A stretch of DNA of 64,000 nt from Pseudomonadota bacterium. GTDB lineage: Bacteria > Pseudomonadota > Alphaproteobacteria > Rhizobiales > Xanthobacteraceae. Positions 50,197 through 59,320 of this stretch are shown in pieces. The notes beneath the pieces are model-generated. The model was not told the DNA's origin and searched no databases. It saw nothing but the letters and a program-made list of their open reading frames with translations. The translations under genes and the position numbers were made by a program. The stretch's first letter is position 1; each line of letters begins with the position of its first letter. The stretch is from assembly GCA_023422775.1 (NCBI GenBank), contig JAFAGM010000091.1, forward strand, positions 121,269-185,268, read 5' to 3'.

Positions 50197-52398
50197 TTGC
50201 GCAGGACCGCTTGGGGAGCATTTTCCGCCGCCGCATACGTGTTTGCGACGGCGTCTGCAGTGGATGCCCAGACCGCCGCCGCGCCTGCCCCCGGCCAACT
50301 CCCTGCGGTGACGGTAAATGCCCCCGAAGCGAGGCCGCGCAACCGCCCCAAGCCGCCCCGTCGCGAGAGCGCAGCGCGAAATCCATCAGCGGTTCAACCA
50401 AGTGTCCCCGTTGCACCACAGGTGAGCAGCGGCGTGACGTCGGGCTCAGCGACCGCAGGGCCGGCCTACATGCAGCCGACCGCGGCCAGTGCCGTGACCA
50501 TCAGCGGCGCGGAAGTGAACTCCATACCATTCTCCCGCCCCGGCGAGGCGCTGGAGGTGGTGCCGGGCCTGATCGTGACCCAGCATTCCGGCGAAGGCAA
50601 AGCCAACCAGTATTTCCTGCGCGGCTTCAACCTCGACCACGGCACTGATCTTTCCATCAAGATCGACGGCATGCCCGTCAACATGCCGACCCATGGCCAC
50701 GGGCAGGGCTATGCCGATATCAATTTCATGATTCCCGAGCTGATCCAGTCGGTGAATGTGCGCAAGGGGCCGTACTGGGCGGACGTCGGTGACTTCGGCT
50801 CCGCTGGCGCCATCGCGATCGACTACATCAACCGGCTGCCCAAGAACATTCTGGAGACGACCAACGGCACCTTCGGCTATCACCGCGGCCTGGCGGCAGG
50901 ATCGACGGCGGTCGGCGCGGGCACGCTGCTCGCGGCGATCGAGGGCGTCAAGTATAACGGCCCCTGGGACGTGCCGGACGATATACGCAAGATCAACGGC
51001 GTGATGCGCTATAGCCAGGGCACCGCAACCGACGGGTTCACGCTGTCGGCAATGGCCTATTCCAACGGCTGGAATTCGACCGACCAGGTGGCGCAGCGCG
51101 CGATCGACCAGAGCATCATCGGCCGCTTCGGTTCGCTCGATCCGACCGATGGCGGCACGTCGAGTCGCTTCTCGCTGTCGGGCAACTTCGCGCATTCGAG
51201 CGCGTACGGGCAGACCAAGGCCAACGCCTTCGTGATCCGCTCGTCGATGAACCTCTACAACAATTTCACCTACTTTCTCGACGATCCCATCAATGGCGAC
51301 CAGTTCAGCCAACTCGACAAGCGCACGGTCTACGGCCTCAATGCCAGCCACGCTTTCGACGTGCGCCTCGCCGGCATCGAGACCCAGACCCGTGTCGGAT
51401 TGCAGACGCGCGGCGACGATATCCGCGTCGGACTGTTCAAGACGTACCGGCGCGACACGCTCTCGACCGTTCGCGAAGACAGCGTGAGGGAAGGCAATGT
51501 CGGCCTGTGGGCCGATACCACGGCGCGCTGGAACGACTGGCTGCGCACCACGGTCGGCATACGCGAGGATTATTTTGCCGGTCGCGTTACCAGCGACACG
51601 CCGGAGAATTCCGGCAGCGCGCAGGCGACGATGACGAGCCCCAAGGCCGGCATCGTGCTCGGCCCCTGGTACAAGACCGAGTTCTACGGCAATGCCGGCT
51701 ATGGCCTGCACTCCAACGACATCAGGGGCGCGACGATCACGGTCGATCCCATCGACAGGGTGACGCCGCAGGATCGCGTGCCGCTGCTGGTCCGCTCGAA
51801 GGGCGCCGAGCTCGGCATTCGCACCAGAGCGATCGAAGGACTGACGAGCTCGGTTGCCGTGTTCATGCTCGATTTCGATTCCGAACTGCTGTTCGTCGGC
51901 GACGCCGGCACCACCGAGGCCAGCCGGCCGAGCCGCCGGGTCGGCGTGGAATGGACCAACAACTACAAGCCGGTGCCGTGGATGGCGTTTGATCTGGATG
52001 TTGCCTACACAAAGGCGCGCTTTACCGACTTCGACCTTGCGGGCGACCGTATCCCCGGTGCTCCGGCCTGGATCGCGAGCGGCGCGGTCACCTTCGGCCA
52101 CGAGACCGGATGGTTCGGCGCGCTGAAGGGGCGTTATTTCGGCCCGCGTCCGCTGATCGAGGACGACAGCGTCCGCTCGCAGTCGTCGCTGATCTTCAAC
52201 GCGCGGGCGGGTTACAAATTCGACAATGGCTTGCGGTTTCAACTCGACGTGCTGAATCTCTTCAACGCGAAGACCAACCAGATCGAATATTACTATCTGT
52301 CGCGATTGCCGGGCGAGCCGATCGACGGTGTTGCCGATCGTCACGTGCACCCGGCAGAGCCACTCGCGGTGCGGCTGACGCTGGCGGGGAAGTTTTGA
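50197..52398 (+). CDS. TonB-dependent outer-membrane receptor, probably nickel uptake
   Basis: 733 residues from TTG 50197, the only usable start in frame (a stop precedes it), with GGGGG eight bases upstream. Signal peptide to about residue 25 (AVDAQ). A proline-rich segment is followed by the plug (about 95-215; PGEALEVVPGLIVTQHSGEGKANQY shortened, GDFGSAGAIAIDY) and a 22-strand-type barrel ending in LTLAGKF with a terminal Phe. The plug contains THGHGQGY, a possible metal site. NikR control makes a nickel-chelate the likely substrate; iron or cobalt complexes remain possible. Confidence 0.87.
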   Translation: MRRTAWGAFSAAAYVFATASAVDAQTAAAPAPGQLPAVTVNAPEARPRNRPKPPRRESAARNPSAVQPSVPVAPQVSSGVTSGSATAGPAYMQPTAASAVTISGAEVNSIPFSRPGEALEVVPGLIVTQHSGEGKANQYFLRGFNLDHGTDLSIKIDGMPVNMPTHGHGQGYADINFMIPELIQSVNVRKGPYWADVGDFGSAGAIAIDYINRLPKNILETTNGTFGYHRGLAAGSTAVGAGTLLAAIEGVKYNGPWDVPDDIRKINGVMRYSQGTATDGFTLSAMAYSNGWNSTDQVAQRAIDQSIIGRFGSLDPTDGGTSSRFSLSGNFAHSSAYGQTKANAFVIRSSMNLYNNFTYFLDDPINGDQFSQLDKRTVYGLNASHAFDVRLAGIETQTRVGLQTRGDDIRVGLFKTYRRDTLSTVREDSVREGNVGLWADTTARWNDWLRTTVGIREDYFAGRVTSDTPENSGSAQATMTSPKAGIVLGPWYKTEFYGNAGYGLHSNDIRGATITVDPIDRVTPQDRVPLLVRSKGAELGIRTRAIEGLTSSVAVFMLDFDSELLFVGDAGTTEASRPSRRVGVEWTNNYKPVPWMAFDLDVAYTKARFTDFDLAGDRIPGAPAWIASGAVTFGHETGWFGALKGRYFGPRPLIEDDSVRSQSSLIFNARAGYKFDNGLRFQLDVLNLFNAKTNQIEYYYLSRLPGEPIDGVADRHVHPAEPLAVRLTLAGKF

Positions 52399-52416
52399 GG
52401 GGTTGAAATTCGTGGC

Positions 52417-53403
52417 CTACGCTACCGTCTCCGGCGACTTGCCGCGGGGGCGGGCGGGGCGCTCCGGCGGACGGACCTGGATATATTCGACGGCGAGGTA
52501 ATGTTCCGACACGGTCACGCGTTCGACCTCGATCGTTTCCGTCGCGCTCACTTCTGCAACCGCAAGCGTCGCTTCCTCGTCAATCGTTTCAGGAACAAGC
52601 GTCGGCGATTCGATCTCTTGAAACACACTGAATTCGCCCGCTACCTCCGGGAGCGGCTTCTGCTTGTCGGCCCAGTGCAGCGCGGTGTAATCGAACCCGT
52701 GCACGATCGTGGGTTTGACGACTTCGAAATAGGGCGAGATATCGAAATCGCGCGGCATGTAGAGCGAGGAATCGCGGATATGCAGGATTTCGCGGCGAGC
52801 CTTGCGTGAGGCCGCGCGGGTGATCTTTGGCAGGATCGGATAGCGCACCGCGTCGAACGCCTGCGCGATCAGCGCCGAGCAGATGATCTTGGTGGGATCG
52901 CCGGAGCCGAACGCGATCATGCGCCGCCGCCAGCGCTGCGGCACCGGCAGCGGAATCAGATAGCGCATCAGGTCGACGATGTTCTTGGTGTCGTAGCCGA
53001 AGCCGATCCGGTTGATGGCGTAGCGGCACACCGTGGTGCGGTCCTCGTAGGACAGCCCGATCGGACGGCAGATGCGGGTGTGATAGGGGAAATATTTCGA
53101 CAGCGGCGCAGAAGTCACGCCTTCGCCGATATTGGCCTCGATCAGCACATGCGGCTCGCCGTCGGGCTCGAACGCACCATCGACCGGGCCGACGTAAAGC
53201 GCACCGTGCGACCAGGTGGATTGTGTCAGATACTTGATGATGCCGGAGATGCGACTATTCCCCTCGACCAGCAGCACGTCGCCGGGCTCGATGACGCCGC
53301 GCAGATGTTCGGGATCGCTGGGGGTGAACGGCTCGTAGCCCGGAACTTCCTTCTGCAGGTAGCTCGCGATCAACTTGCCGACAGTATCGAGCATTACGCC
53401 CAT
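52417..53403 (-). CDS. YiiX/YebB-like NlpC/P60-superfamily cysteine hydrolase
   Basis: 328 residues. The permuted papain-like core is seen as DVLLVEGNSRISGIIKYL, the histidine in TWSHGALYVG, and the cysteine in KIICSALIAQAF, as in YaeF/YiiX amidases. There is no signal peptide. A C-terminal region of about 70 residues (about 255-328) is acidic then basic and looks disordered. YiiX-like enzymes are thought to cut amide bonds in lipids or peptidoglycan. It stands alone, convergent with the TonB receptor. Confidence 0.85.
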   Translation of the reverse strand: MGVMLDTVGKLIASYLQKEVPGYEPFTPSDPEHLRGVIEPGDVLLVEGNSRISGIIKYLTQSTWSHGALYVGPVDGAFEPDGEPHVLIEANIGEGVTSAPLSKYFPYHTRICRPIGLSYEDRTTVCRYAINRIGFGYDTKNIVDLMRYLIPLPVPQRWRRRMIAFGSGDPTKIICSALIAQAFDAVRYPILPKITRAASRKARREILHIRDSSLYMPRDFDISPYFEVVKPTIVHGFDYTALHWADKQKPLPEVAGEFSVFQEIESPTLVPETIDEEATLAVAEVSATETIEVERVTVSEHYLAVEYIQVRPPERPARPRGKSPETVA

Positions 53404-53592
53404 GAAACTCCCCCGGAGCGGATTTTCGTCCGCCTTTTTTGTTCCATTAGCATGGTCGCAAGCCGTTTCAATTTAGTTCATGCCTCAAGTGGATCAATCA
53501 TGATTGATTTACCATGAGTGTTGCTGCGGTTCGTGAGATGCGGCACAGTTCGCTAGCTGTTCTCATTCCTTCAAGGTCCCGGAAACCATGAC

Positions 53593-54990
53593 ATGACAAT
53601 GACCCGCCGCCATTTCCTGTCGGCGTCCGCCGCGCTGGCGATGACGCCGGCATTGTCAGGCGGTCGTGCAGGAGCGGCGCCGCTGCCGCGCGAGGCCGAT
53701 ATCGTCGTGGTCGGAGCGGGGGCCGCAGGCATCGCCGCAGCGCGGCGCATCATGGCGGCGAACCGCAAGGTGGTCGTGGTGGAGGCGTCGAACCAGATCG
53801 GCGGACGCTGTCAGACCGACGTCTCGACGTTCGACGTGCCGTTCGATCGCGGGGCGCGCTGGATGCACAATCCCGAGACCAATCCGATGATCAAGCTCGC
53901 GCGATCGGCAGGGCTCGAGATCGCCACCGCGCCGCAGGGACAGAAGATCCGGATCGGCCGCCGCAACGCGCGTCCCGGCGAGATCGAGGAGTTTCTCGCG
54001 GCACTGGTGCGCGCCAACCGCGCCATCGACGATGCCGCGCGGCGCTTCGACGTTTCCTGCGCGTCGGTGCTGCCGAAGGATCTCGGTGTCTGGGCGGACA
54101 CGGCGGAATTCGTGCTCGGCGCCGGTTTCTCGGGCAAGGACCTGCAGGATATCTCCGTCGGCGACAAAGCTCGCGCGCAGGACCGCAACACCGCGATCGC
54201 CTGCCGCCAGGGGCTCGGTACGCTGATCGCAAAGCTCGGCGAGCAGGTGCCGGTGGCGCTGTCGACGCCTGCCAATCGAATCGGATGGGGTAGCCGGGAC
54301 GTCAGCGTCGACACGCCGTCGGGCAAGATCCTCGCACGCGCTGCCGTCATCACCGTGTCGACCAACGTGCTGGCCGCAGGCAACATCAAGTTCGCATCCG
54401 AGCTGCCCAAGCGCACGCTCGATGCGGCCTCGAAGCTAAGCCTCGGCAGCCATGATCGGATCGCGTTGCAGATGCCGGGCAATCCGCTCGGCCTCGCGCG
54501 CGATGACATCGTTGTCGAGCAGAGCAATTCGATGAAGACGGGGCTGATCTACGCCAATGTCGGCGGTTCGTCGCTGTGTTCGATCGACGTCGGCGGATCG
54601 TTCGGCCGCGATCTCTCCGCCGAGGGCGAGGCCGCCATGGTCGCATTCGCGAAGGAATGGCTGGCAAAACTGTTCGGCAGCGACGCCGCAGCCGCCGTGA
54701 AGGCGTCGAGTGCGACGCGCTGGAATGCAGCGCCGTTTGCGCTCGGTGCGATGTCGGCTGCCAGTCCCGGCGGACAGGCGTCGCGCAAGGTCCTGAGCGA
54801 GCCGATCGGCTGCATGTATCTCGCCGGCGAGGCGACCCACGAAACGCTGTGGGGAACGATCGACGGCGCCTGGGAGAGCGGCGAGCGCGCCGCCGAAGCC
54901 GCGTTGCGCCGCATCGGCGCGCTGAGGGACTCGGAGCCGCCGCCGCGGCGGCCGACGAAGTCACGGCGGCGCGCGCCGGCGTCCAACTGA
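53593..54990 (+). CDS. Tat-exported flavin-containing amine oxidase
   Basis: 465 residues. The twin-arginine motif TRRHFLSASAALA is followed by a hydrophobic region, so the folded FAD enzyme is probably exported. FAD-binding loop VVGAGAAGIAAAR, second FAD motif VVVVEASNQIGGRC, and the C-terminal FAD stretch YLAGEATHETLWGTIDGAWESG shortened to YLAGEATHE...GTIDGAWESG are all typical of the monoamine-oxidase family. Substrate unknown. The start codon of the next gene overlaps its TGA. Confidence 0.87.
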   Translation: MTMTRRHFLSASAALAMTPALSGGRAGAAPLPREADIVVVGAGAAGIAAARRIMAANRKVVVVEASNQIGGRCQTDVSTFDVPFDRGARWMHNPETNPMIKLARSAGLEIATAPQGQKIRIGRRNARPGEIEEFLAALVRANRAIDDAARRFDVSCASVLPKDLGVWADTAEFVLGAGFSGKDLQDISVGDKARAQDRNTAIACRQGLGTLIAKLGEQVPVALSTPANRIGWGSRDVSVDTPSGKILARAAVITVSTNVLAAGNIKFASELPKRTLDAASKLSLGSHDRIALQMPGNPLGLARDDIVVEQSNSMKTGLIYANVGGSSLCSIDVGGSFGRDLSAEGEAAMVAFAKEWLAKLFGSDAAAAVKASSATRWNAAPFALGAMSAASPGGQASRKVLSEPIGCMYLAGEATHETLWGTIDGAWESGERAAEAALRRIGALRDSEPPPRRPTKSRRRAPASN

Positions 54991-55847
54991 TGACGCGTCC
55001 GAAAGCGTTGATCTCCTGGTCGAGCGGCAAGGACTCGGCATTTGCGCTGCATGAGGTGATGCAGGCGGGAGAGTTCGAAGTGGTCGGCGCGCTGACGACC
55101 GTGACGGAAACGTTCGGCCGGGTATCGATCCACGGCGTGCGGCAGGAAATCCTGCAGGCCCAGTGCGCGGCCGCCGGCCTGCCGCAACGGATCGTGCCGA
55201 TTCCCTATCCCTGTCCGAACGAGGCTTACGAGGCGCGGATGGGTGAAGCGGTCGCGCGTGCCGTTGCCGACGGCATCACCCACATGATCTTCGGCGACCT
55301 GTATCTCGCCGACATCCGCGTCTATCGAGAACAGAAACTCGCAGGCACTGGCATCACGCCGGTGTTTCCGCTGTGGGGGCGGCCGACGCCGGAACTGGCG
55401 CGGTCAATGATCGCGAGCGGGTTGGAAGCGCATATCGCGACCGTCGAGCTTAAGAAGCTTCCGTCCGAATTCGCCGGCCGCAAATTCGATGCGAGCCTGC
55501 TGGCCGATCTGCCCGCCGGCGTCGACGCGTGCGGCGAGAACGGCGAGTTTCATACCTGCGTGGTGGCTGGGCCGATGTTTTCTCGACGGATCGCGGTCAC
55601 GCCGGGCGAACGCGTCGAGCGCGGCGGGTATGCGTATTGCGATTTGGTGATGGATACAGAATCGCAGGATGGGTACCGTTGTTGCGCATCAGCGCAGCAC
55701 GCCGTCCAGCACCGGCAGGCCGATGAGCACGGCGGCCGCGATCAGCGCATAGCAGATCGCGCGGAACAGCGATTCGCTGGCCTTGCCGAACAGCGATGCG
55801 CCGAACCAGACGCCGACGGCATAGACGGGGCCGACCACCAGCGATAA
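54990..55847 (+). CDS. Dph6/DUF71-like PP-loop ATP-binding protein with run-on C-terminus
   Basis: 285 residues. The PP-loop SWSSGKDS and the later FGDLYLADIR, LWGRP and GENGEFHTCVVAGPMF identify the family of diphthine-ammonia-ligase-like ATP pyrophosphatases, used in bacteria for unknown amidations. Family homology ends near DLVMD (about residue 227); the last ~58 residues read antisense through the TauE gene (overlap 55689-55847) and are arginine/glutamine-rich, so a normal stop appears lost. Starts by ATGA overlap with the amine oxidase. Confidence 0.8.
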   Translation: MTRPKALISWSSGKDSAFALHEVMQAGEFEVVGALTTVTETFGRVSIHGVRQEILQAQCAAAGLPQRIVPIPYPCPNEAYEARMGEAVARAVADGITHMIFGDLYLADIRVYREQKLAGTGITPVFPLWGRPTPELARSMIASGLEAHIATVELKKLPSEFAGRKFDASLLADLPAGVDACGENGEFHTCVVAGPMFSRRIAVTPGERVERGGYAYCDLVMDTESQDGYRCCASAQHAVQHRQADEHGGRDQRIADRAEQRFAGLAEQRCAEPDADGIDGADHQR

Positions 55848-56459
55848 CCGGATCGCGTCCATCGTGATCAGTCCGGTCGCGGCGTAGCTTACGGCGGAAA
55901 AGAAATCCGACGCGCCGAAGAACAGCACGATATTGGCGCGGGCGACCGCGGAAGCGATGGGGCGGCCGAGCCAGTAGCCGACGATCGGCGGGCCGCCGGT
56001 CTGCGCCAGTCCACTGCAGAATCCCGACAGGCCGCCGATGCCGATGGAAATCGCCGCGTGATCCTTGCCGCGGTAGCGCCAGCCCGAGAGCAGCAGCGCC
56101 AGCAGTGCGGCCACGAAGCCGGAAATGATCCAGCGCGTGGTCACAGGCTCGAGCCGGGTCAGGAAATAAGTCCCGATGGGTACGCCGATCAGGGAGCCGA
56201 ACGCCATGATCGCGGTGGCTCGGCGGTCGGCCTTTCGCCACGCATTCGGGAGCAGCGGTGCTGCGGCGACGAAATCGATAATGAGAAGCAGCGCCGCGAC
56301 CAGCCGCGGATCGGCGATGCTGCTGGCCAGCGGCATGAAGATCAGCGCGGAGCCAAACCCGGAGAAGCCTCGCGCCGTCCCGGAAACGAAGGCGATCGCG
56401 CAGATCGCCATCGCCATGTTGAGGCCGACGTCAGCCGGGATGAGGGCCGAAAGGTCCAT
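55689..56459 (-). CDS. TauE/SafE family permease
   Basis: 256 residues with about eight hydrophobic segments (such as LNMAMAICAIAFVSGTARGF, VTTRWIISGFVAALLALLLSG shortened). The family repeats are visible as GFGSALIFMPL in the first half and GGLSGFCSGLAQTGGPP in the second. Members export or import small sulfonates and organosulfur anions; the substrate is not readable here. Overlaps the 3' part of the Dph6-like gene on the other strand. Confidence 0.89.
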   Translation of the reverse strand: MDLSALIPADVGLNMAMAICAIAFVSGTARGFSGFGSALIFMPLASSIADPRLVAALLLIIDFVAAAPLLPNAWRKADRRATAIMAFGSLIGVPIGTYFLTRLEPVTTRWIISGFVAALLALLLSGWRYRGKDHAAISIGIGGLSGFCSGLAQTGGPPIVGYWLGRPIASAVARANIVLFFGASDFFSAVSYAATGLITMDAIRLSLVVGPVYAVGVWFGASLFGKASESLFRAICYALIAAAVLIGLPVLDGVLR

Positions 56460-56511
56460 GCTTTATTTCCTGGACACGGTGTCATGCCGACGCCGCATCC
56501 ACCCTCCGGCA

Positions 56512-58920
56512 TCACGCCCGCAACGCGCCGCCGGTCTTCTTCGTCACCTCGGCCACGATCTTCGCCGCCACTGCGTCGATCTCCTGGTCGGTCAGCGTCT
56601 TCTCGCGCGGCTGGATCGTCACCGCAATGGCGATCGACTTCTTGTCTGTGTCGATGCCCTTGCCCTCGTAGATGTCGAACACGCTCACGTCGGTGATCAG
56701 CTTCTTGTCCGCGCCTTGTGCCGCGCGCACGATGTCGCCGGCCTTGACGCTGCGACCGACGATGAAAGCAAAGTCGCGCGAGACCGGCTGGAACGCCGAG
56801 AGTTCGAGCACGGGCTTTGCGCGAGTCGGCTTCTTCTTGGCGTCGGGGATGCGATCGAGGATCACCTCGAAGGCGATGATCGGGCCGTCGGCGCCGAGCG
56901 CTTCCAGCGTCCGCGGGTGCAACTCACCGAAGTAGCCCAGCACGTTCTGCGGCCCGATCTGGATGGTGCCGGAGCGGCCCGGATGCAGCCAGTTCGCGCC
57001 GGCAGGCACGACCTGCAGCGCCTGCATCGGCGCGCCGGCCGCCGCGAGCACGGCGAACGCATCGGCCTTGGCGTCCAGCGCATCCGTCATGGCGGAGCCG
57101 GACCAGTGCCGTCCCATGCCCTTGGCGGACGCAAAGCCGTGACGAACGCCCGACGCTGCAACGAACTGGTCCTGAGGCCTGTCGCCCCGGAATACCTGTC
57201 CGACTTCGAACAGTGCGACATCTGAATAGCCGCGATTGGCGTTGGCCTGTGCCGCCGCGACGAGACCAGGCAGCAGGCTCGGCCGCATGTCGGATAGGTC
57301 GGACGCAATCGGGTTGGCGAGTGCGAGCGCGGCCTGTCCGCCGCCGAACAATTCGGCATGCGGTTTCGAAATGAACGACCACGTCACGGCTTCCACCATG
57401 CCGCGCGCCGCGAGCCCGCGCTTGGCGCGGCGGGTGCGGTTCTGCATCGTGGTCAGCACCGGCTTGCGGGCATCGTCGCCGCGCTCGAACGGCGTCATCG
57501 GCACCTTGTCGACGCCGACAATGCGCACGATTTCCTCGACGATGTCGGCCTTGCCGTGCACGTCGGTGCGCCAGGACGGCACTGCCACCTTCACGACAGG
57601 GCCGTTGCCGGCGACCATGAAGCCGAGATGGCTCAGGATGCGTCGCGTCTCGATCAGGGGCACGTCGATCCCGGCAAGGCGCTTGACCTCGCTCAGCGGG
57701 AAATCGATCACGCGATCTTCGCCGAAGGCGTTGCCGACGACGATATTCTCCGACGGCGTGCCGCCGCACATTTCCATGACGAGCCTGGTCGCAAGTTCGA
57801 GCCCCGGCACCATGAAGGCCGGGTCGACGCCGCGCTCGAAGCGGTAGCGCGCGTCCGAATTGATGCCGAGCTTGCGGCCGGTCTGCGCGATGTTGATCTC
57901 GTTCCACAGCGCCGATTCGATTAGCACGTCGGTGGTGTTCTCGTCGCAGCCGGACGTTTCGCCGCCCATGATGCCGGCCAGAGACTCGACGCCGTGCTCG
58001 TCCGAGATCACGCAGATCGAGGGATCGAGCGTGTAGGTGCGGCCGTCGAGCGCCAGCAGGCTCTCGCCGTCTTTGGCGCGGCGCACGGTAAGATTGCCCT
58101 TCACCTTCCTTGCGTCGAACACATGCAGCGGCCGGGCGCGATCGTAGGTCATGAAGTTGGTGATATCGACCAGCGCGTTGATCGGGCGCAGGCCAATCGA
58201 CGTCAGGCGCTTTTGCAACCACTCGGGCGAGGGCCCGTTCTTGACGCCGCGCACCAGCCGCAGCGCGAAGCCCGGACACAGCGTCGTGTCCTCCACCGTG
58301 ACCTTCACCGGGCAGGGGAATTCGCCCTTGATAGGCTTGATGGTGGGATCCTTGAACTTGCCCATGTCGGCGGCGGAGAGGTCACGTGCGATGCCGTGCA
58401 CGCCGGTGCAGTCCTGACGGTTCGGCGTCAGGTTGATTTCGAGCACGGGATCGCCGAGCCCGGCCCATTCGGCATAGCCCTTGCCGACGGGCGCATCGGC
58501 CGGCAACTCCATGATGCCGTCATGGTCGTCGGAAATCTGCAGTTCGGCCGCCGAACACAGCATGCCGCGGCTTTCGACGCCTCTGATGGTGCCGATGCCG
58601 AGCGTGATGTTCTTGCCGGGAATGAAGGTGCCGGGCGGCGAGAACACGCTGATCAGCCCGGCGCGCGCGTTCGGCGCACCGCAGACCACCTGAACCGGTG
58701 CGCCGCCGTCGCCGGTATCGACCATGCAGACGCGCAGACGATCCGCATTCGGATGCTGCTCGGCCGAGGTCACCCGGGCGATCGAAAACGGCGCCAGCGC
58801 CTTCGCCTTGTCCTCGATGTTTTCGACCTCGAGCCCGATCATGGTGAGCTTGTCGGCAAGCTTTTCCAGCGGCTCGTCGGTGTCGAGATGTTCCTTCAGC
58901 CAGGAGAGCGTGAATTTCAT
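56512..58920 (-). CDS. pheT: Phenylalanyl-tRNA synthetase beta subunit
   Basis: 802 residues. Domains in order: tRNA-binding OB fold (VCMVDTGDGGAPVQVVCGAPNARAG shortened), B3/B4 editing region, B5 with LSEVKRLAGIDV, core, and the C-terminal anticodon-binding ferredoxin domain (PVSRDFAFIV). Pairs with PheS to charge tRNA-Phe. The ASCH gene stands between it and pheS, ending 10 bp upstream. No sign of truncation. Confidence 0.96.
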   Translation of the reverse strand: MKFTLSWLKEHLDTDEPLEKLADKLTMIGLEVENIEDKAKALAPFSIARVTSAEQHPNADRLRVCMVDTGDGGAPVQVVCGAPNARAGLISVFSPPGTFIPGKNITLGIGTIRGVESRGMLCSAAELQISDDHDGIMELPADAPVGKGYAEWAGLGDPVLEINLTPNRQDCTGVHGIARDLSAADMGKFKDPTIKPIKGEFPCPVKVTVEDTTLCPGFALRLVRGVKNGPSPEWLQKRLTSIGLRPINALVDITNFMTYDRARPLHVFDARKVKGNLTVRRAKDGESLLALDGRTYTLDPSICVISDEHGVESLAGIMGGETSGCDENTTDVLIESALWNEINIAQTGRKLGINSDARYRFERGVDPAFMVPGLELATRLVMEMCGGTPSENIVVGNAFGEDRVIDFPLSEVKRLAGIDVPLIETRRILSHLGFMVAGNGPVVKVAVPSWRTDVHGKADIVEEIVRIVGVDKVPMTPFERGDDARKPVLTTMQNRTRRAKRGLAARGMVEAVTWSFISKPHAELFGGGQAALALANPIASDLSDMRPSLLPGLVAAAQANANRGYSDVALFEVGQVFRGDRPQDQFVAASGVRHGFASAKGMGRHWSGSAMTDALDAKADAFAVLAAAGAPMQALQVVPAGANWLHPGRSGTIQIGPQNVLGYFGELHPRTLEALGADGPIIAFEVILDRIPDAKKKPTRAKPVLELSAFQPVSRDFAFIVGRSVKAGDIVRAAQGADKKLITDVSVFDIYEGKGIDTDKKSIAIAVTIQPREKTLTDQEIDAVAAKIVAEVTKKTGGALRA

Positions 58921-58930
58921 GGTTTGATTC

Positions 58931-59320
58931 CTAGAAAACCTCGACCAGCCGGAAGCGTTCGCACATCAGCATCATGTCTTCGCGAAACTTGCCTAGCCGG
59001 CCGAAATAAGTGCGGTGGGCGTTGCGCCAATATTCGAGGCTGCGGTCGCCTTCGCCTTCTTCGTGGGCAAAGGCGGCATCGACATCGCCGAAACGGCGGT
59101 ACGTCACTTCGGTGGATTCGATCACGCAGCGGGGATCGCCGCGGCCATCGAGCACGATCCAGCGTTCGCCGGGTGTGGATGTGTTCGGTTCGTCCTCGGT
59201 GGAGCAGGTCGCGGTCTTCACGCCCCTGATCACGAGATCGAGCAATTCATCAGCCAGCGCCGGGCCGTCGCCGAAGGCAAAGGAACGCAAACCCTGATAT
59301 TTATCAGGGACCGAAATCAC
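58931..59320 (-). CDS. ASCH-domain protein between pheS and pheT
   Basis: 129 residues from GTG 59320, which overlaps the pheS TGA (GTGA). The ASCH domain (a PUA-like RNA-binding fold) is recognised from LRSFAFGDGPALADELLDLVIRGVKTATCS shortened, GERWIVLDGRGDPRCVIESTEV shortened, and the end HRTYFG...FRLVEVF. Some ASCH proteins act on N4-acetylcytidine or bind RNA; here the role is unknown. Tight placement inside pheST suggests co-expression with the synthetase. Confidence 0.82.
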   Translation of the reverse strand: MISVPDKYQGLRSFAFGDGPALADELLDLVIRGVKTATCSTEDEPNTSTPGERWIVLDGRGDPRCVIESTEVTYRRFGDVDAAFAHEEGEGDRSLEYWRNAHRTYFGRLGKFREDMMLMCERFRLVEVF

